Source: an uncultured Lachnospiraceae bacterium
GTDB lineage: Bacteria > Bacillota > Clostridia > Lachnospirales > Lachnospiraceae
Assembly (NCBI GenBank): GCA_910584585.1
Contig: CAJUBP010000009.1
Coordinates: forward strand, 52,616 to 116,615
DNA length: 64,000 nt
Direction of reading: 5' to 3'
Below are positions 7,498 through 16,525 of the stretch, piece by piece (within the stretch, counting starts at the first letter, position 1; the number at the start of each line of letters is the position of its first letter). Below the pieces are notes generated by a model that ran no database searches, was not told where the DNA came from, and worked only from the letters and a program-made list of their open reading frames with translations. The position numbers were made by a program, and so were the translations under genes.

Positions 7498-10470
7498 TTA
7501 TATTTCCAAAACTGCGTCTAACTGCGCCAAGAACTTCTCAAGCCAAGCAACTTTCTCTTTTTCAGATTCGATCCTTGCGTCAATACTGCTTTGATTCCGC
7601 GTTAATTCTTCATTTTCTTCTACTTTCTTCTTCAAGGCCTCCTGCAGTTCATCCAACTGTCTCAAAAAGAATTTTTTAAACTGCTTCGCTTCATCCTTTG
7701 CTGTATTTTGCGCACCTTCAAGATTTTCATTAAAGCTGCTGATGATTGGCGTGAGAAATTCATTTTCCACAGTGGAATAATCCACCATTTCCCGATTGGC
7801 ATAAATTGCCCTGTTATATCCGGACGCTTCAAACCATGTCCAGGGCTTATACCATTTTTTGTTTGTATTTTCTACCCATTCCACCTCTCCCGTATCATAT
7901 CTTTCTTCATATTTATAGCTATTGATGATCTCCTGGGCATTGGGAATATCCATTTCCAGGAAATCAACGCCAATGTCATCATTTACCCCGCTATATTGCT
8001 GCTCTTTTACAACTCCACTCTGGATCAGCTTATGGATATGCTCCGTATATTCTTCCATAATATGATTTGCATTCTCCACAATAACATCATTGATAATACT
8101 TTCTAACTCTGTCTTTACATCACTTTGCAAATGCATCACTGTATTATTCAGTTTCATCATCATCTGCTGAACTTCCAAGGTCGTCATTGCGCCTTTTCCG
8201 GCAGAAGGATTCAGTTCTTTTGATATTTTAGCTCTGACTTCCCTGATTCTTTTCTTTGCGTCCTTCATCATGTCCAAAGCCTCTATGCGGCTTCTGAATT
8301 TTTTCGCTTCTTCCCCCTCCGCAAGTATGCCTTTAATCGTTTCAAGCTGCTGATGTATTTCATTTCTCGAACTCTCATTATTCTGAATGGAGGTCATCAT
8401 CTTCGCGTGCATATCTTTCTCTTCGACTTTTTTCTTAAAAGCATCTACAGCCGCCTTGATTTTTGCGGTATACGCATATTTTCGCAAATACTCATTGATG
8501 GCAATTTCCACAGCAGGTATCCCTGTGTACCACATAACCTCTTCATACATATTCCCCGACCTTTTCGCCGCGTCTATGGAATTTTTCACTTTCTGGAGAT
8601 TGTTTTTGCCCAGACTTGCCTGCTCGGAAAGATGCAGCTGCTGTTCATCAATAAACGCGCTGCAGTTACTCAATGTTTTATTCTGCCCTTTCGTCAGCTT
8701 AGCGCCATTCTGGTACATTCTGATAACTTTAGCAGTTTCCGCTGATGTTGGAAAAATATTAGGATTCTCTATATCAAATTTCCGCAAATATTCACGCACA
8801 TGCTGTAACGCGTCCTGTACAGATTCTTTATCCGGATCAAACTGATCAATCTTATTAACCGCGAAAATAAATCTGTCCTTTGATTGTTTTCCTCCCACCT
8901 TCATAGCCTCGGCAACTGTAGCCAATAACGTGTAATCATCATTTGTCTGAAGCTGCGTGGCATTGAGCACATACAATACCATCGGTTTCGTCTTTTCCTT
9001 AATAACCCGATAGGTATGATTTTTATGTTCTTCTGTCCGGGAATTGTTTGGTCCGGGAGTATCCACTAAAACCAAACGTATTCCTGATGAATCAATATTG
9101 GGAATATTGCCGGTTATATCTATATAAGCTGTATTGGGATTCGCGTTCATTTCCTCCATATCCGCCAATGTCAAATTCGTATACGTTCCCAATATCTGGT
9201 TATCTTTATCTCTGTACTCCGCGTCAAATTCTGTTCCAGAACTTCTGTCTTTTATCTTTGCTATCGTTGCGGTGCAGGCCTCATTTTTCGACGGCATCAG
9301 CTCTCTTCCCAGAAGAGCGTTGATTAAAGTTGATTTGCCGGAACTCATTGTGGCAATAACACTGACCTCAAATTCAGAACTTATTGCGCTGTAGAAATTA
9401 TCCTTTATTTGTTTCGTCCGCAAATCCTCAAAGGGACATTCTCTCTGCATCCCCGCAAAAAGCTTTTGGAGTTCGACCAACCTGTCTTCTGAACCCCTTG
9501 CCTCCGTAAATACCAGCGAAACTTCAATATCGGAATGGGCAAAACAGTATTCCTTTACTGTCTCATACAAATCATCATAGTCCAGCCTAAGGCCATAAAA
9601 TTCTATGTAAAAGGAACTGTCATTGCATAAGTCTACCAATATGGGCATTAACTGTTCGATCCACACCTGAATTCTCTCATTTCTGAGATCATATAATTTG
9701 TTAGGCGGCTCAACTGCTTTTCCATCAATTGTTATGAATGATTCAACCACATATGGATTATATTTAAATCCAATTTTCGTTGGATTACTGCCGTCATTTT
9801 TCGGGTTAAAGATTTCCTGTGAATGAACCTTCCCAGACGCTTCCTGTTCTGCTGCTGCCGGCATCATTTTCCGCTGCGCTTTTGTTGTCAAATCTCCGCT
9901 GTTTACCTGCTGACGCTCTATCGGCTGTTTCGGCTGCTCTTTCGGTTCATCCTTCTCCTCTACACCGCCAAAATACGTAAGAAGCGAACTCAATCCTCCA
10001 TTAAAGCCACTAGATATCGCAGCCACTCTCCAGCCATTTTTCTGATATATTTCAGTGGATATAAAGGCTTTCTCTTTTGCAAAATCTGCTTTGGCGTTCT
10101 GTATCGTGATATATTCCGTCTTGTTCTGCTTTATCTTGAGACAAAGCCGGTCTGCTTCTGCCATGATTCCATCACCGTCAATACTGACCGTAAACACTAA
10201 TCTCACTATTTTGTCAGGCAGCTTTGCTAAATTAATCTCAAATACACTTTTATTTTCTGATTTCGTATATGTAATTTCATTCTTCGGCGACGATGTCTGA
10301 TTATAAAATATCATATAATCCTCATCCGATAATTTGCCCTTATCATCCACCCCAAAACAGCAGCAATCATATATCGCGCTGCCAAAAACCTCCATCTCAA
10401 CAGTAAAAGTCTTTGTTTCATCAAAATAATTTTGTATTTTATCTCTCATACCTTTTACAAACTGCATCAT
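7498..10470 (-). CDS. TerD-dynamin fusion GTPase
   Basis: A 990-aa protein with three parts. Residues 1-170 are a TerD-like beta-sandwich (FTVEMEVFG start, acidic loop, C-terminal AISSGFNGGLSSLLTYFGG). Residues about 230-350 are an unassigned mid domain. From about 365 there is a dynamin-like GTPase with P-loop IATMSSGKSTLINALLG, the same KNEACTAT segment as the 372-aa GTPase, G3 VDTPGPNN and G4 VNKID. A long helical stalk follows, containing a Trp-rich patch (KKWYKPWTWFEASGY) that could insert into a membrane. TerD domains are calcium-binding and membrane-associated, so the fusion suggests a signal-gated membrane-remodelling GTPase. The start follows TGGGGG, and ATG codons at 10470 and 10467 are both possible. 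It heads the operon. Confidence 0.88.
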   Translation of the reverse strand: MMQFVKGMRDKIQNYFDETKTFTVEMEVFGSAIYDCCCFGVDDKGKLSDEDYMIFYNQTSSPKNEITYTKSENKSVFEINLAKLPDKIVRLVFTVSIDGDGIMAEADRLCLKIKQNKTEYITIQNAKADFAKEKAFISTEIYQKNGWRVAAISSGFNGGLSSLLTYFGGVEEKDEPKEQPKQPIERQQVNSGDLTTKAQRKMMPAAAEQEASGKVHSQEIFNPKNDGSNPTKIGFKYNPYVVESFITIDGKAVEPPNKLYDLRNERIQVWIEQLMPILVDLCNDSSFYIEFYGLRLDYDDLYETVKEYCFAHSDIEVSLVFTEARGSEDRLVELQKLFAGMQRECPFEDLRTKQIKDNFYSAISSEFEVSVIATMSSGKSTLINALLGRELMPSKNEACTATIAKIKDRSSGTEFDAEYRDKDNQILGTYTNLTLADMEEMNANPNTAYIDITGNIPNIDSSGIRLVLVDTPGPNNSRTEEHKNHTYRVIKEKTKPMVLYVLNATQLQTNDDYTLLATVAEAMKVGGKQSKDRFIFAVNKIDQFDPDKESVQDALQHVREYLRKFDIENPNIFPTSAETAKVIRMYQNGAKLTKGQNKTLSNCSAFIDEQQLHLSEQASLGKNNLQKVKNSIDAAKRSGNMYEEVMWYTGIPAVEIAINEYLRKYAYTAKIKAAVDAFKKKVEEKDMHAKMMTSIQNNESSRNEIHQQLETIKGILAEGEEAKKFRSRIEALDMMKDAKKRIREVRAKISKELNPSAGKGAMTTLEVQQMMMKLNNTVMHLQSDVKTELESIINDVIVENANHIMEEYTEHIHKLIQSGVVKEQQYSGVNDDIGVDFLEMDIPNAQEIINSYKYEERYDTGEVEWVENTNKKWYKPWTWFEASGYNRAIYANREMVDYSTVENEFLTPIISSFNENLEGAQNTAKDEAKQFKKFFLRQLDELQEALKKKVEENEELTRNQSSIDARIESEKEKVAWLEKFLAQLDAVLEI

Positions 10471-10582
10471 TTTACCCCCAGTATATTAAAAGATCTCTTT
10501 TGAAAAATTTCCTGCTCAAAAGCTCAGAATTATTATGGTATTATTTCAAATATTTACACATAATTACAGAAAATCCAACATT

Positions 10583-10610
10583 ATTATATCATACTTCAAT
10601 GTTTTAACAA
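10583..10610 (-). promoter_or_regulatory. Predicted sigma-A promoter of the Ter/dynamin operon
   Basis: On the minus strand TTGTTA (10605-10610) and TATAAT (10583-10588) are spaced by 16 bp. They lie about 110 nt upstream of the fusion gene start and just inside the right direct repeat. Confidence 0.5.
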
Positions 10611-10616
10611 GATATT

Positions 10617-10681
10617 TTGACACAATTTACACGTTCTCACGAACTTTGCAGCAAGCGCAAAGTCCTGGGCTGAACTGTTAC
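10617..10681. repeat. Right copy of a 65-bp direct repeat flanking the operon
   Basis: This copy matches 204-268 in the same orientation at about 58 of 65 positions. Both start TTGACA/TAATTTACAC and end CTGAACTGTTAC. The pair brackets the complete operon of about 10.3 kb. Confidence 0.75.
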
Positions 10682-10835
10682 GCATATCAGACTCTGTTTT
10701 TTACCTTTTTAAATGCCATTTTTTATTTTAATCTATTTCCGTTTTAAATTCAACTCTTTTTCAGTTTTGTATTTATATTTTTATTCTTGTTACAATAAAC
10801 TTATCGAATATCCGAAACAGCAAGGAGCGCAAACC

Positions 10836-11171
10836 ATGGACAATTTAAAAAAACTCAGACTGGAGAAAGGACTCACCCAACAGTCCCTTGCAGAGAAACT
10901 CAACATAGGCCAGCAATCGGTCTATAAATACGAGCATCATATCACAGAACCCGATATTGATATGCAAAAAACCATCGCCGACTTTTTTGACGTGTCTGTG
11001 GATTATCTCATCGGCCATTCCTCCTGCCCCCATAAAATTGAAGAAGTCCACCCGACAGATTTAAACAATACAGAGCTTGCTCTCCTTCAAAAATACCGCT
11101 CTCTCCCGCCCTCTTCCAGAGAAGTGTTTTTGCAGCTTTTAGATGAGTTCCTGAAAAATAACACTTCCTGA
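10836..11171 (+). CDS. XRE-family HTH transcriptional regulator
   Basis: A 111-aa DNA-binding protein. The N-terminal 60 residues are a Cro/C1-type helix-turn-helix (LRLEKGLTQQSLAEKLNIGQ then SVYKYE), followed by DFFDVSVDYLIG, typical of phage-like repressors. The short C-terminal helix may dimerise. The ATG at 10836 follows AAGGAGC. A longer in-frame reading from 10713 has no ribosome site and starts in AT-rich leader, so I reject it. The gene is divergent from the Ter/dynamin operon and shares its intergenic region, so it may control that operon. This is inference only. Confidence 0.88.
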   Translation: MDNLKKLRLEKGLTQQSLAEKLNIGQQSVYKYEHHITEPDIDMQKTIADFFDVSVDYLIGHSSCPHKIEEVHPTDLNNTELALLQKYRSLPPSSREVFLQLLDEFLKNNTS

Positions 11172-11291
11172 ATATTTATTTAAATAACGAAACAAAGCGC
11201 AGGCAGAACAATTCCGTTTTCCTACGCTCTTGCTGTCTTATTCACATTATACCAACCGTCATGGACATAATCTGTCCTTATCTCTTAATTT

Positions 11292-12245
11292 CTAAAATTT
11301 TTTTACCAATTCCACATTTTCCCCCTGATACCGCAGCCACATGTCAATTCCGCTGCCGAAGGTTTCGGCCCGAACCAGATAATTTCCGTTCTCTTCTTTT
11401 ATGATTTCCGCTGTGGGAAGCTTATCCAGCACAGCCTCTATGCTCTGCCCTTTATACCAGAATTCAATCCGCTGCAGTTTTCCGCCGTACATAAACTGAA
11501 TGCGTTTCCGGTATTCTCCTTCCTCAAAGCGATCTTTATAAGGAATTTTAAATTTTTCCTCCAATACTTTCAGGCTGCTGATCCGATCAATACGGTAGAT
11601 GGTGGGGTACATGTCATTGGCGACCTGAAACGCCTTTTCCTTGTCTATATTCTCAATATGCGCCGCCAGATAAAAATAAAACTCTGAAAACATCAGGGCC
11701 AGGGGCTGCAGCTTCCTGGACACTTTCTGATTTCCCTTCAGTTTTTCATATGTAATCTCGATACACTTATGTTCCCGGATGGCTTTTCCAATCTCCCACA
11801 TTTTATCAATGAACACCTTTTTATGATGAGGTTCCATATAGTGATAACGCTCGTTTGACACCAGCTCATTTACTATTTTCCGATTTTCCGGCGGAACACA
11901 ACGTTCCAGCAGCTTATCTAACATTCTCATCATTTCCGGCTTTGTAAACGCGCGGCTCTCCAGCAGAATTTTTGTGATTGCCAGAGCCTCTTCATTGGAA
12001 AAATTCATGTTTTCCAAACGCTGCAGCAGATATCCCCGTTTGTCATGGTCGTAAATAATATCATTTTCTATACCGGTTTCCACTGTCTGCTCCTTCAGGA
12101 ACTCCCGGATATCCTCAATATCCCGCTGAATGCTTTTTTCATTTACCCCGAAATTTACAGCTTCTTCTGTCTTGCTGATGATCTCGCCGTTTTGCAGACG
12201 GGTATATAAATCAAGAATTCTGTATACTTTATCTTTTTTCTCCAT
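11292..12245 (-). CDS. HTH/WYL-domain transcriptional regulator
   Basis: A 317-aa regulator. An N-terminal winged-HTH (about residues 1-60, IQRDIEDIREFLKE) is followed by a helical linker. A WYL domain (about 145-230, YEKLKGNQKVSRKLQPLALM then FYFYLAAH) and a C-terminal extension complete it. WYL regulators sense ligands, often nucleic acids or nucleotides, and commonly sit beside phage-defence genes. The ATG at 12245 has GGAGG 5 nt upstream; the TTG 12 nt earlier overlaps that ribosome site. It converges on the xre gene. It may regulate the nearby defence cluster, but no operator is visible. Confidence 0.85.
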   Translation of the reverse strand: MEKKDKVYRILDLYTRLQNGEIISKTEEAVNFGVNEKSIQRDIEDIREFLKEQTVETGIENDIIYDHDKRGYLLQRLENMNFSNEEALAITKILLESRAFTKPEMMRMLDKLLERCVPPENRKIVNELVSNERYHYMEPHHKKVFIDKMWEIGKAIREHKCIEITYEKLKGNQKVSRKLQPLALMFSEFYFYLAAHIENIDKEKAFQVANDMYPTIYRIDRISSLKVLEEKFKIPYKDRFEEGEYRKRIQFMYGGKLQRIEFWYKGQSIEAVLDKLPTAEIIKEENGNYLVRAETFGSGIDMWLRYQGENVELVKKF

Positions 12246-12257
12246 AATAACCTCCAA

Positions 12258-12551
12258 TCATACTCAGCTTTCCGGCTGGCGGGCCGCATGTATAAATCTC
12301 ATTTTCCTACAATCCCTTTACGCTTATATCTCCCCTCTTCCACTTATCTTTCTATTTCTTTTCTTCCGCTGAAATATTACCACAAATCCTTTCCTTTATC
12401 AATCATGACTGGGCAAACTATGCACAATAAAAACCGGCAAAGCCTCCTAAGGAACCGTCAAAAAATAACTGTTTCTTGACAGTTCCTTGGCTGCTGCGCC
12501 GGTTTTTCCATTTTGTTCCGCCTGTTTCGTTCCAGACAAACTTCTTTTCTG
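12258..12551. other. Spacer with bidirectional terminator
   Basis: I see no gene. The main element is the nested hairpin at 12430-12508. Confidence 0.5.
12430..12508. terminator. Nested bidirectional hairpin terminator
   Basis: An inner 13-bp stem, AAGGAACCGTCAA with TTGACAGTTCCTT (one G-T pair), lies inside an outer AACCGGC/GCCGGTT pairing. It ends in a T run on the plus strand and has A residues on the other side, so it could end transcription from the 61-aa gene on the minus strand. Confidence 0.55.
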
Positions 12552-12737
12552 TTAGACAAAATTATGCTCCAATTCAGAGACAAGCTGCTGCATTTCTACC
12601 TTGGAAGTCACATTTCTGGCAGCCTCCACCACTTGTTTCTTCTCCTCGTCATCCATCTTTGCATAGACAGACAATGCTTTTTCATTCAGCCCCAACTGAA
12701 AACTGAGACCGATGGGCATATCATATTTATTTTCCAT
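12552..12737 (-). CDS. Small 61-aa protein, likely forespore-expressed
   Basis: The family is unknown to me. This acidic-helical soluble protein (starts MENKYDMPIGLSFQLGLNEKA) has no membrane segment and no cysteine. The length and helical C-terminus (KQVVEAARNV) look like a genuine small protein. Its ATG follows AAAGGGG. A sigma-G-like promoter at 12770-12798 has the same 17-bp spacing and the same downstream ACTACTTC as the spoVA promoter at 25786-25814, so expression in the developing spore is likely. A role as a minor spore protein is inference. Confidence 0.65.
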   Translation of the reverse strand: MENKYDMPIGLSFQLGLNEKALSVYAKMDDEEKKQVVEAARNVTSKVEMQQLVSELEHNFV

Positions 12738-12769
12738 TCCGCACGCCCCTTTCTATTTACGTTTAGAAG

Positions 12770-12798
12770 TAGTATAGACGAAAAATAAGATTTTATAC
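12770..12798 (-). promoter_or_regulatory. Sigma-G-like promoter of the 61-aa gene
   Basis: Read on the minus strand, GTATA (12794-12798), 17 bp, then TATACTA (12770-12776). The known forespore sigma-G consensus is close to GNATR and CATNNTA. The first base of the -10 box differs. Confidence 0.45.
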
Positions 12799-12881
12799 CA
12801 TGATTCTTCGATTTTACTTGCTTGCGAATGCCGCGGGCTTATGGTAAGCTATAGAAAACATCGGAAAGGCGCGCGAATAGA

Positions 12882-14561
12882 ATGAAACATGTCAATATTC
12901 CTGTAGGAACTTCTGATTTTGCAGAGATCAGACAAAAAGATTTTTATTATATTGACAAAACCGGGCTGATTGAAGCGCTTCTGCAGACCCCCGGCACCAA
13001 AGTCACTCTGATCACCCGTCCCAGACGCTTTGGAAAAACTCTGGGCATGAGCATGCTGGCCGAATTTTTCGATATCCAAAAGGACAGCCGCCCATTGTTT
13101 CAGGGACTATCCATTTCGGAAAACAAAGAACTCTGTAAGACCTGGATGAATCAGTATCCAGTGATTTTTGTATCGTTCAGAAATGTGGATGGAAATGATT
13201 TTCAGGAAGCCTATGAAATGCTTCAGGGAGTTATTTCTGATATATTTATGGGCCACAACTATCTTTTGGACAGCGGAAAAATTCATCCCCTTGACAAGGA
13301 AACCATCCTGCGGCTTATCCGGCACACTGCATCCAGGACTGAATTCAAGAATGCTTTTTCCTTTTTGACCCGCATGTTATCCGTCCACTATGGCAAGCCG
13401 GTTATTCTTCTGATAGATGAATATGACGTGCCGTTGGCAAAGGCAAGCGCAAAAGGCTACTACAACGAAATGTTAACCATTTTACGGGGTATTTTGTCTG
13501 TGTTAAAAGATAATCCCGCCCTCAACTTTGCAGTTGTAACAGGATGTTTGCAGATGATAAAAGAAAGCATTTTTACCGGCACAAATAATTTTGTCTCAGA
13601 TACCATCTCAGACACCAGACTGGACGAATACTTTGGATTCCTACAAACAGACGTGGATCGTATTTTGCAGGATACGGAACTTACCGGGCACGCAGATGAA
13701 ATCAGGGAATGGTATGACGGATATCGCTTTGGCAGGCATGACGTTTACTGTCCATGGGATGTGATGAACCATGTAAATCATCTGCTTCTGGATCCATCCG
13801 CGCCGCCCGCCGGCTATTGGGAGCACACCAGCCGCAATGATATTATCTACCAATTTATCAGCACCACCCAAGCCGATGTCAACGATAAGTTCGAGGCTCT
13901 TCTTTCAGGAGGATATATCATAGAACCCATTGAACCAAACCTGACTTATGATGCGCTGCATTCCTCGGAAAAAAATCTTTGGACCCTGCTGTACTTTACA
14001 GGCTATCTGACGAAAGCGCGGCCCGAAGATATTCCGGAAATTCCTGCCGCCGGAAACTTTGCGCTGACCATACCAAACGCAGAAATCCGGGGGCTATTTA
14101 AAAAAAGCGTCAATGAATGGTTCCTTGCGAAGACTGAAGCCAGTGACCGTTCCGAGCTGTTTGACGCGCTGTGGAACGGCGACACAGAGCGGCTGAAAAA
14201 TTTTATCAATAATACATTGTTCGATACCATCAGCTATCACGACTATAAGGAAAGTTTCTATCACGCGTTTCTTGCAGGCCTGTTTTCCCAAAAAGGCTTT
14301 CAAGTGGAATCCAACTATGAAAACGGCCTGGGCAGATCAGATATCGTGGTAAAGGATCGAAAAAACAGGCGCGCCGCTGTAATTGAAACAAAAATCACAG
14401 ATTCCGAACGCAAGCTGGAACAGGCCTGTGAAAACGCTCTGGAACAGATTTCCAAAAAGCAATATGCCGCTGCTGTCAAAAAATCCGGATATCAACAGGT
14501 GGCTTCTTTCGGCATTGCGTTTTATCAAAAACAGTGCTGGGTAAAGGGGGGGCATGAATGA
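12882..14561 (+). CDS. AAA-ATPase-like / PD-(D/E)XK nuclease (DUF1703) family protein
   Basis: A 559-aa protein of the AAA-ATPase-like plus DUF1703 family, abundant in gut Firmicutes and Bacteroidetes. The N-terminal signature is IPVGTSDFAEIRQKDFYYID followed by KTGLI. The Walker A-like block is ITRPRRFGKTLGMSM (residues about 45-60) and Walker B is VILLIDEYDVPL (about 175). The C-terminal PD-(D/E)XK fold is visible as GRSDIVV with an IETKI strand (about 485-510). Substrate and role are unknown; members are often viewed as selfish or defence-related nucleases. The ATG at 12882 follows a weak GGAAAGG. It is full length, unlike its relative at 14851-16320. Confidence 0.85.
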   Translation: MKHVNIPVGTSDFAEIRQKDFYYIDKTGLIEALLQTPGTKVTLITRPRRFGKTLGMSMLAEFFDIQKDSRPLFQGLSISENKELCKTWMNQYPVIFVSFRNVDGNDFQEAYEMLQGVISDIFMGHNYLLDSGKIHPLDKETILRLIRHTASRTEFKNAFSFLTRMLSVHYGKPVILLIDEYDVPLAKASAKGYYNEMLTILRGILSVLKDNPALNFAVVTGCLQMIKESIFTGTNNFVSDTISDTRLDEYFGFLQTDVDRILQDTELTGHADEIREWYDGYRFGRHDVYCPWDVMNHVNHLLLDPSAPPAGYWEHTSRNDIIYQFISTTQADVNDKFEALLSGGYIIEPIEPNLTYDALHSSEKNLWTLLYFTGYLTKARPEDIPEIPAAGNFALTIPNAEIRGLFKKSVNEWFLAKTEASDRSELFDALWNGDTERLKNFINNTLFDTISYHDYKESFYHAFLAGLFSQKGFQVESNYENGLGRSDIVVKDRKNRRAAVIETKITDSERKLEQACENALEQISKKQYAAAVKKSGYQQVASFGIAFYQKQCWVKGGHE

Positions 14562-14605
14562 CTCTTAGACCAGTATGCCTGCGAGTATCAATCAATTCTA
14601 AAATC

Positions 14606-14833
14606 TCAACAACCCTTTCCAGTATTATTGATTTCTCCTATCCCTTTGTCAAAGGAATAGGAGAGTTCTACCCGCTTTTTATGAAAAGCAATCCCTGATT
14701 TCATAATCTGCTCAATCCCTCTCTCCAACATGGACATAAAAATTTCTTTCTTGGGAATCATCAGTTCACAAAAGGCATTTTCTTTGATCCATTCTTTCTG
14801 CTGAACAGTTTTTAATAGCTCACCCAACTGCAA
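14606..14833 (-). CDS. Doubtful 75-aa reading frame
   Basis: An uncertain small frame between the two AAA-ATPase genes. It would start at TTG with no clear ribosome site, and no family is recognised. The amino-acid makeup (charged, helical, ends GEINNTGKGC) is protein-like, so it may be the remnant of a larger gene. I would not rely on it. Confidence 0.2.
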   Translation of the reverse strand: MQLGELLKTVQQKEWIKENAFCELMIPKKEIFMSMLERGIEQIMKSGIAFHKKRVELSYSFDKGIGEINNTGKGC

Positions 14834-14850
14834 GAACCCATTAAAACCCT

Positions 14851-16320
14851 CTATCCAATCAGCACTTCCTTCCCCCGAAAAGCAAACCCATATTTCCGAA
14901 TTTTTTCTTTCCGGACTCCCTTTGCAATGAGAGCAGTCTCATACCTTTTTTTCTCTATCTGTTCAAGAGCCGCGTTCATCGTATCCAAAAGCTCTTTTTC
15001 CGTCTCCGCTTCCTGTACTTTAAATTCCAGAATAATTGCGTCGTCTTTCAAATCTCTCGGCTCCAGCATAACGTCATAACTCCCAAAACCGCTCTCCCTG
15101 TTGGAAGTAAGCACATATTTTTTACGAAGCGTCACCAGAAGCCCCAGTACAAAACCGTGATAGAATCGTTCTGGCTCTTCCCTGGAAGGATTGCTTCCTG
15201 TGCCAAAATAACTGAATGTCTCCATAGTGCCCTCAGATACCCGCTGGCAAACAGGAGGCTCCAGACCGCAGTTTCATTTTCACGCGTCTGACCATATACA
15301 AACTGCTCGTCAATGGATACACTCAAACACTTCCCTGAAAGAAGTCTCTCAAAATTTTGTTTCATATAGCGATTTCCCTCTTTCAGCAGTTTATCCACCA
15401 GGCTGTTGGAACTGGTATTCGCCCAGTAACATTGCAAATCCTTTTTGTCCAGATAATTAATGATAGACCATGGGTTATAAATATCTGACTGTCTTCCAAA
15501 TGTGAATCCGTCATACCATTTTTTTACTTCCCCTTTTTTATCGGATAACCCAAATTCATCCAAGGCAGCAAAAACCTCTTCTTCTGTAAATCCGAAACAG
15601 TCCTCATATTTTTCTGCAGTAGTTGTCACCACTTCAAGATTATTCAGATCTGAAAATATCGATTCCTTACTAACCCTTGTAATTCCAGTCATAAGCGCGC
15701 GTTCCAGATAAGGATTTGTCTTAAAGGTAGCATTGAAGAAGTTTCGGATAAAAGCCGCAAGCTCTTCCCAGCAGCCGTTCACATAGGCCTCCTGTATAGG
15801 AGTATCATACTCATCCAACAAAATAATCACTTTTTTTCCATAATAATGGGACAGATACAGGGACATCTGATGAAGAGCCATGAAGGCATGAACATCATCC
15901 ATCCCTATGGATACTTCCTTAAAAAATTCAGTTTCTCTTTCATCTAAAATACCTGCATCCAGCAGAAAACGGTTTTCTGAATACAACATAGTCAAAATCT
16001 GGCAGATCTGCCCGCGCATGGTAAAATAATCTTCCGCCTTTACATTGGAAAAAGACAGGCTGATTACCGGCCAGCATCCCTGAAGTTTCCGGAATTTTTC
16101 ATTTTTCCAGATCGTAAGCCCCTCAAACAGATCGCCCCGGCCAGCATGCTTCACAGAAAAAAAACATTCCGTCATGCTCATGTTCAGCGTCTTCCCAAAA
16201 CGTCTGGGCCGGGTAATCAGGGTTACGTCATCATCCGATTCCCACCACTCCTGGATGAATCCTGTTTTGTCCACATAAAAATTATTTTTTATCCGTAATT
16301 TTTCAAAATTCTGATGCCCG
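14851..16320 (-). pseudogene. Decayed AAA-ATPase / DUF1703 gene
   Basis: This is a second member of the family at 12882-14561, in the opposite direction and broken. The 5' part still reads GHQNFEKLRIKNNFYVDKTG, the ITRPRRFGKTLNMSM Walker block and VIILLDEYDTPI, up to LLFASGYLRAL near 15230. The reading then jumps frame into METFSYFGTG (15225) and continues through the nuclease end with IILEFKV, stopping at 14851. The segment between the ATPase and nuclease halves, about 100 residues in relatives, is missing, so an internal deletion caused the frameshift. No start codon precedes the conserved N-terminus. It is bounded upstream by the truncated spoVAC copy. Confidence 0.75.
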
Positions 16321-16358
16321 ATACAAACTCTGTTTCTACATCTTTTCTGTGCCTTGCC

Positions 16359-16487
16359 TCAAAATAGCCCCGCCATCTTCCCAATCCAATAAATCAGCCC
16401 CAGCACCCAGCTCGTAAATATCCCATACAAAATCACCGGCCCCGCAATGGTAAAAATCTTACACCCAATCCCAAAGACCTGCCCATC
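16359..16487 (-). pseudogene. 3' fragment of spoVAC (island boundary copy)
   Basis: The minus strand encodes the last 42 residues of SpoVAC, from DGQVFGIGCKIFTIAGPVI through IGKMAGLF to a stop. It differs from the intact gene at 23893-24372 by only a few residues. At the DNA level the two copies share a 44-bp identical core (16420-16463 and 23954-23997), with scattered differences around it. Similarity continues about 30 nt beyond the stop codon. A 3' gene end left at one side of an insert is the classic footprint of integration into the end of a gene. Confidence 0.8.
16420..16463. repeat. 44-bp identical core, candidate att site (distal copy)
   Basis: This is an exact match to 23954-23997 in the same orientation, within the duplicated spoVAC 3' ends that bracket the island of about 7.4 kb. 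No integrase is present between the copies, so the crossover site is only inferred. Confidence 0.55.
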
Positions 16488-16525
16488 TGCTTGTGTCAAG
16501 TTAGGACCCATTCATTTTTGAAAAA

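Larger units (their letters stand above)
10471..10835. other. Divergent intergenic region with promoter and right direct repeat
   Basis: This AT-rich spacer holds the promoter of the Ter/dynamin operon (10583-10610, minus strand), the right copy of the 65-bp direct repeat (10617-10681) and an AT-rich tract that probably serves the xre gene. For that gene, TTGTAT and TACAAT with 18-bp spacing lie just before 10800. I see no gene in it. Confidence 0.6.

Noticed and set aside
342..10470. Classical tellurite-resistance terZABCDEF operon
   Set aside because: TerC, TerB and TerZ are absent, and the dynamin and HerA parts are not part of that operon.
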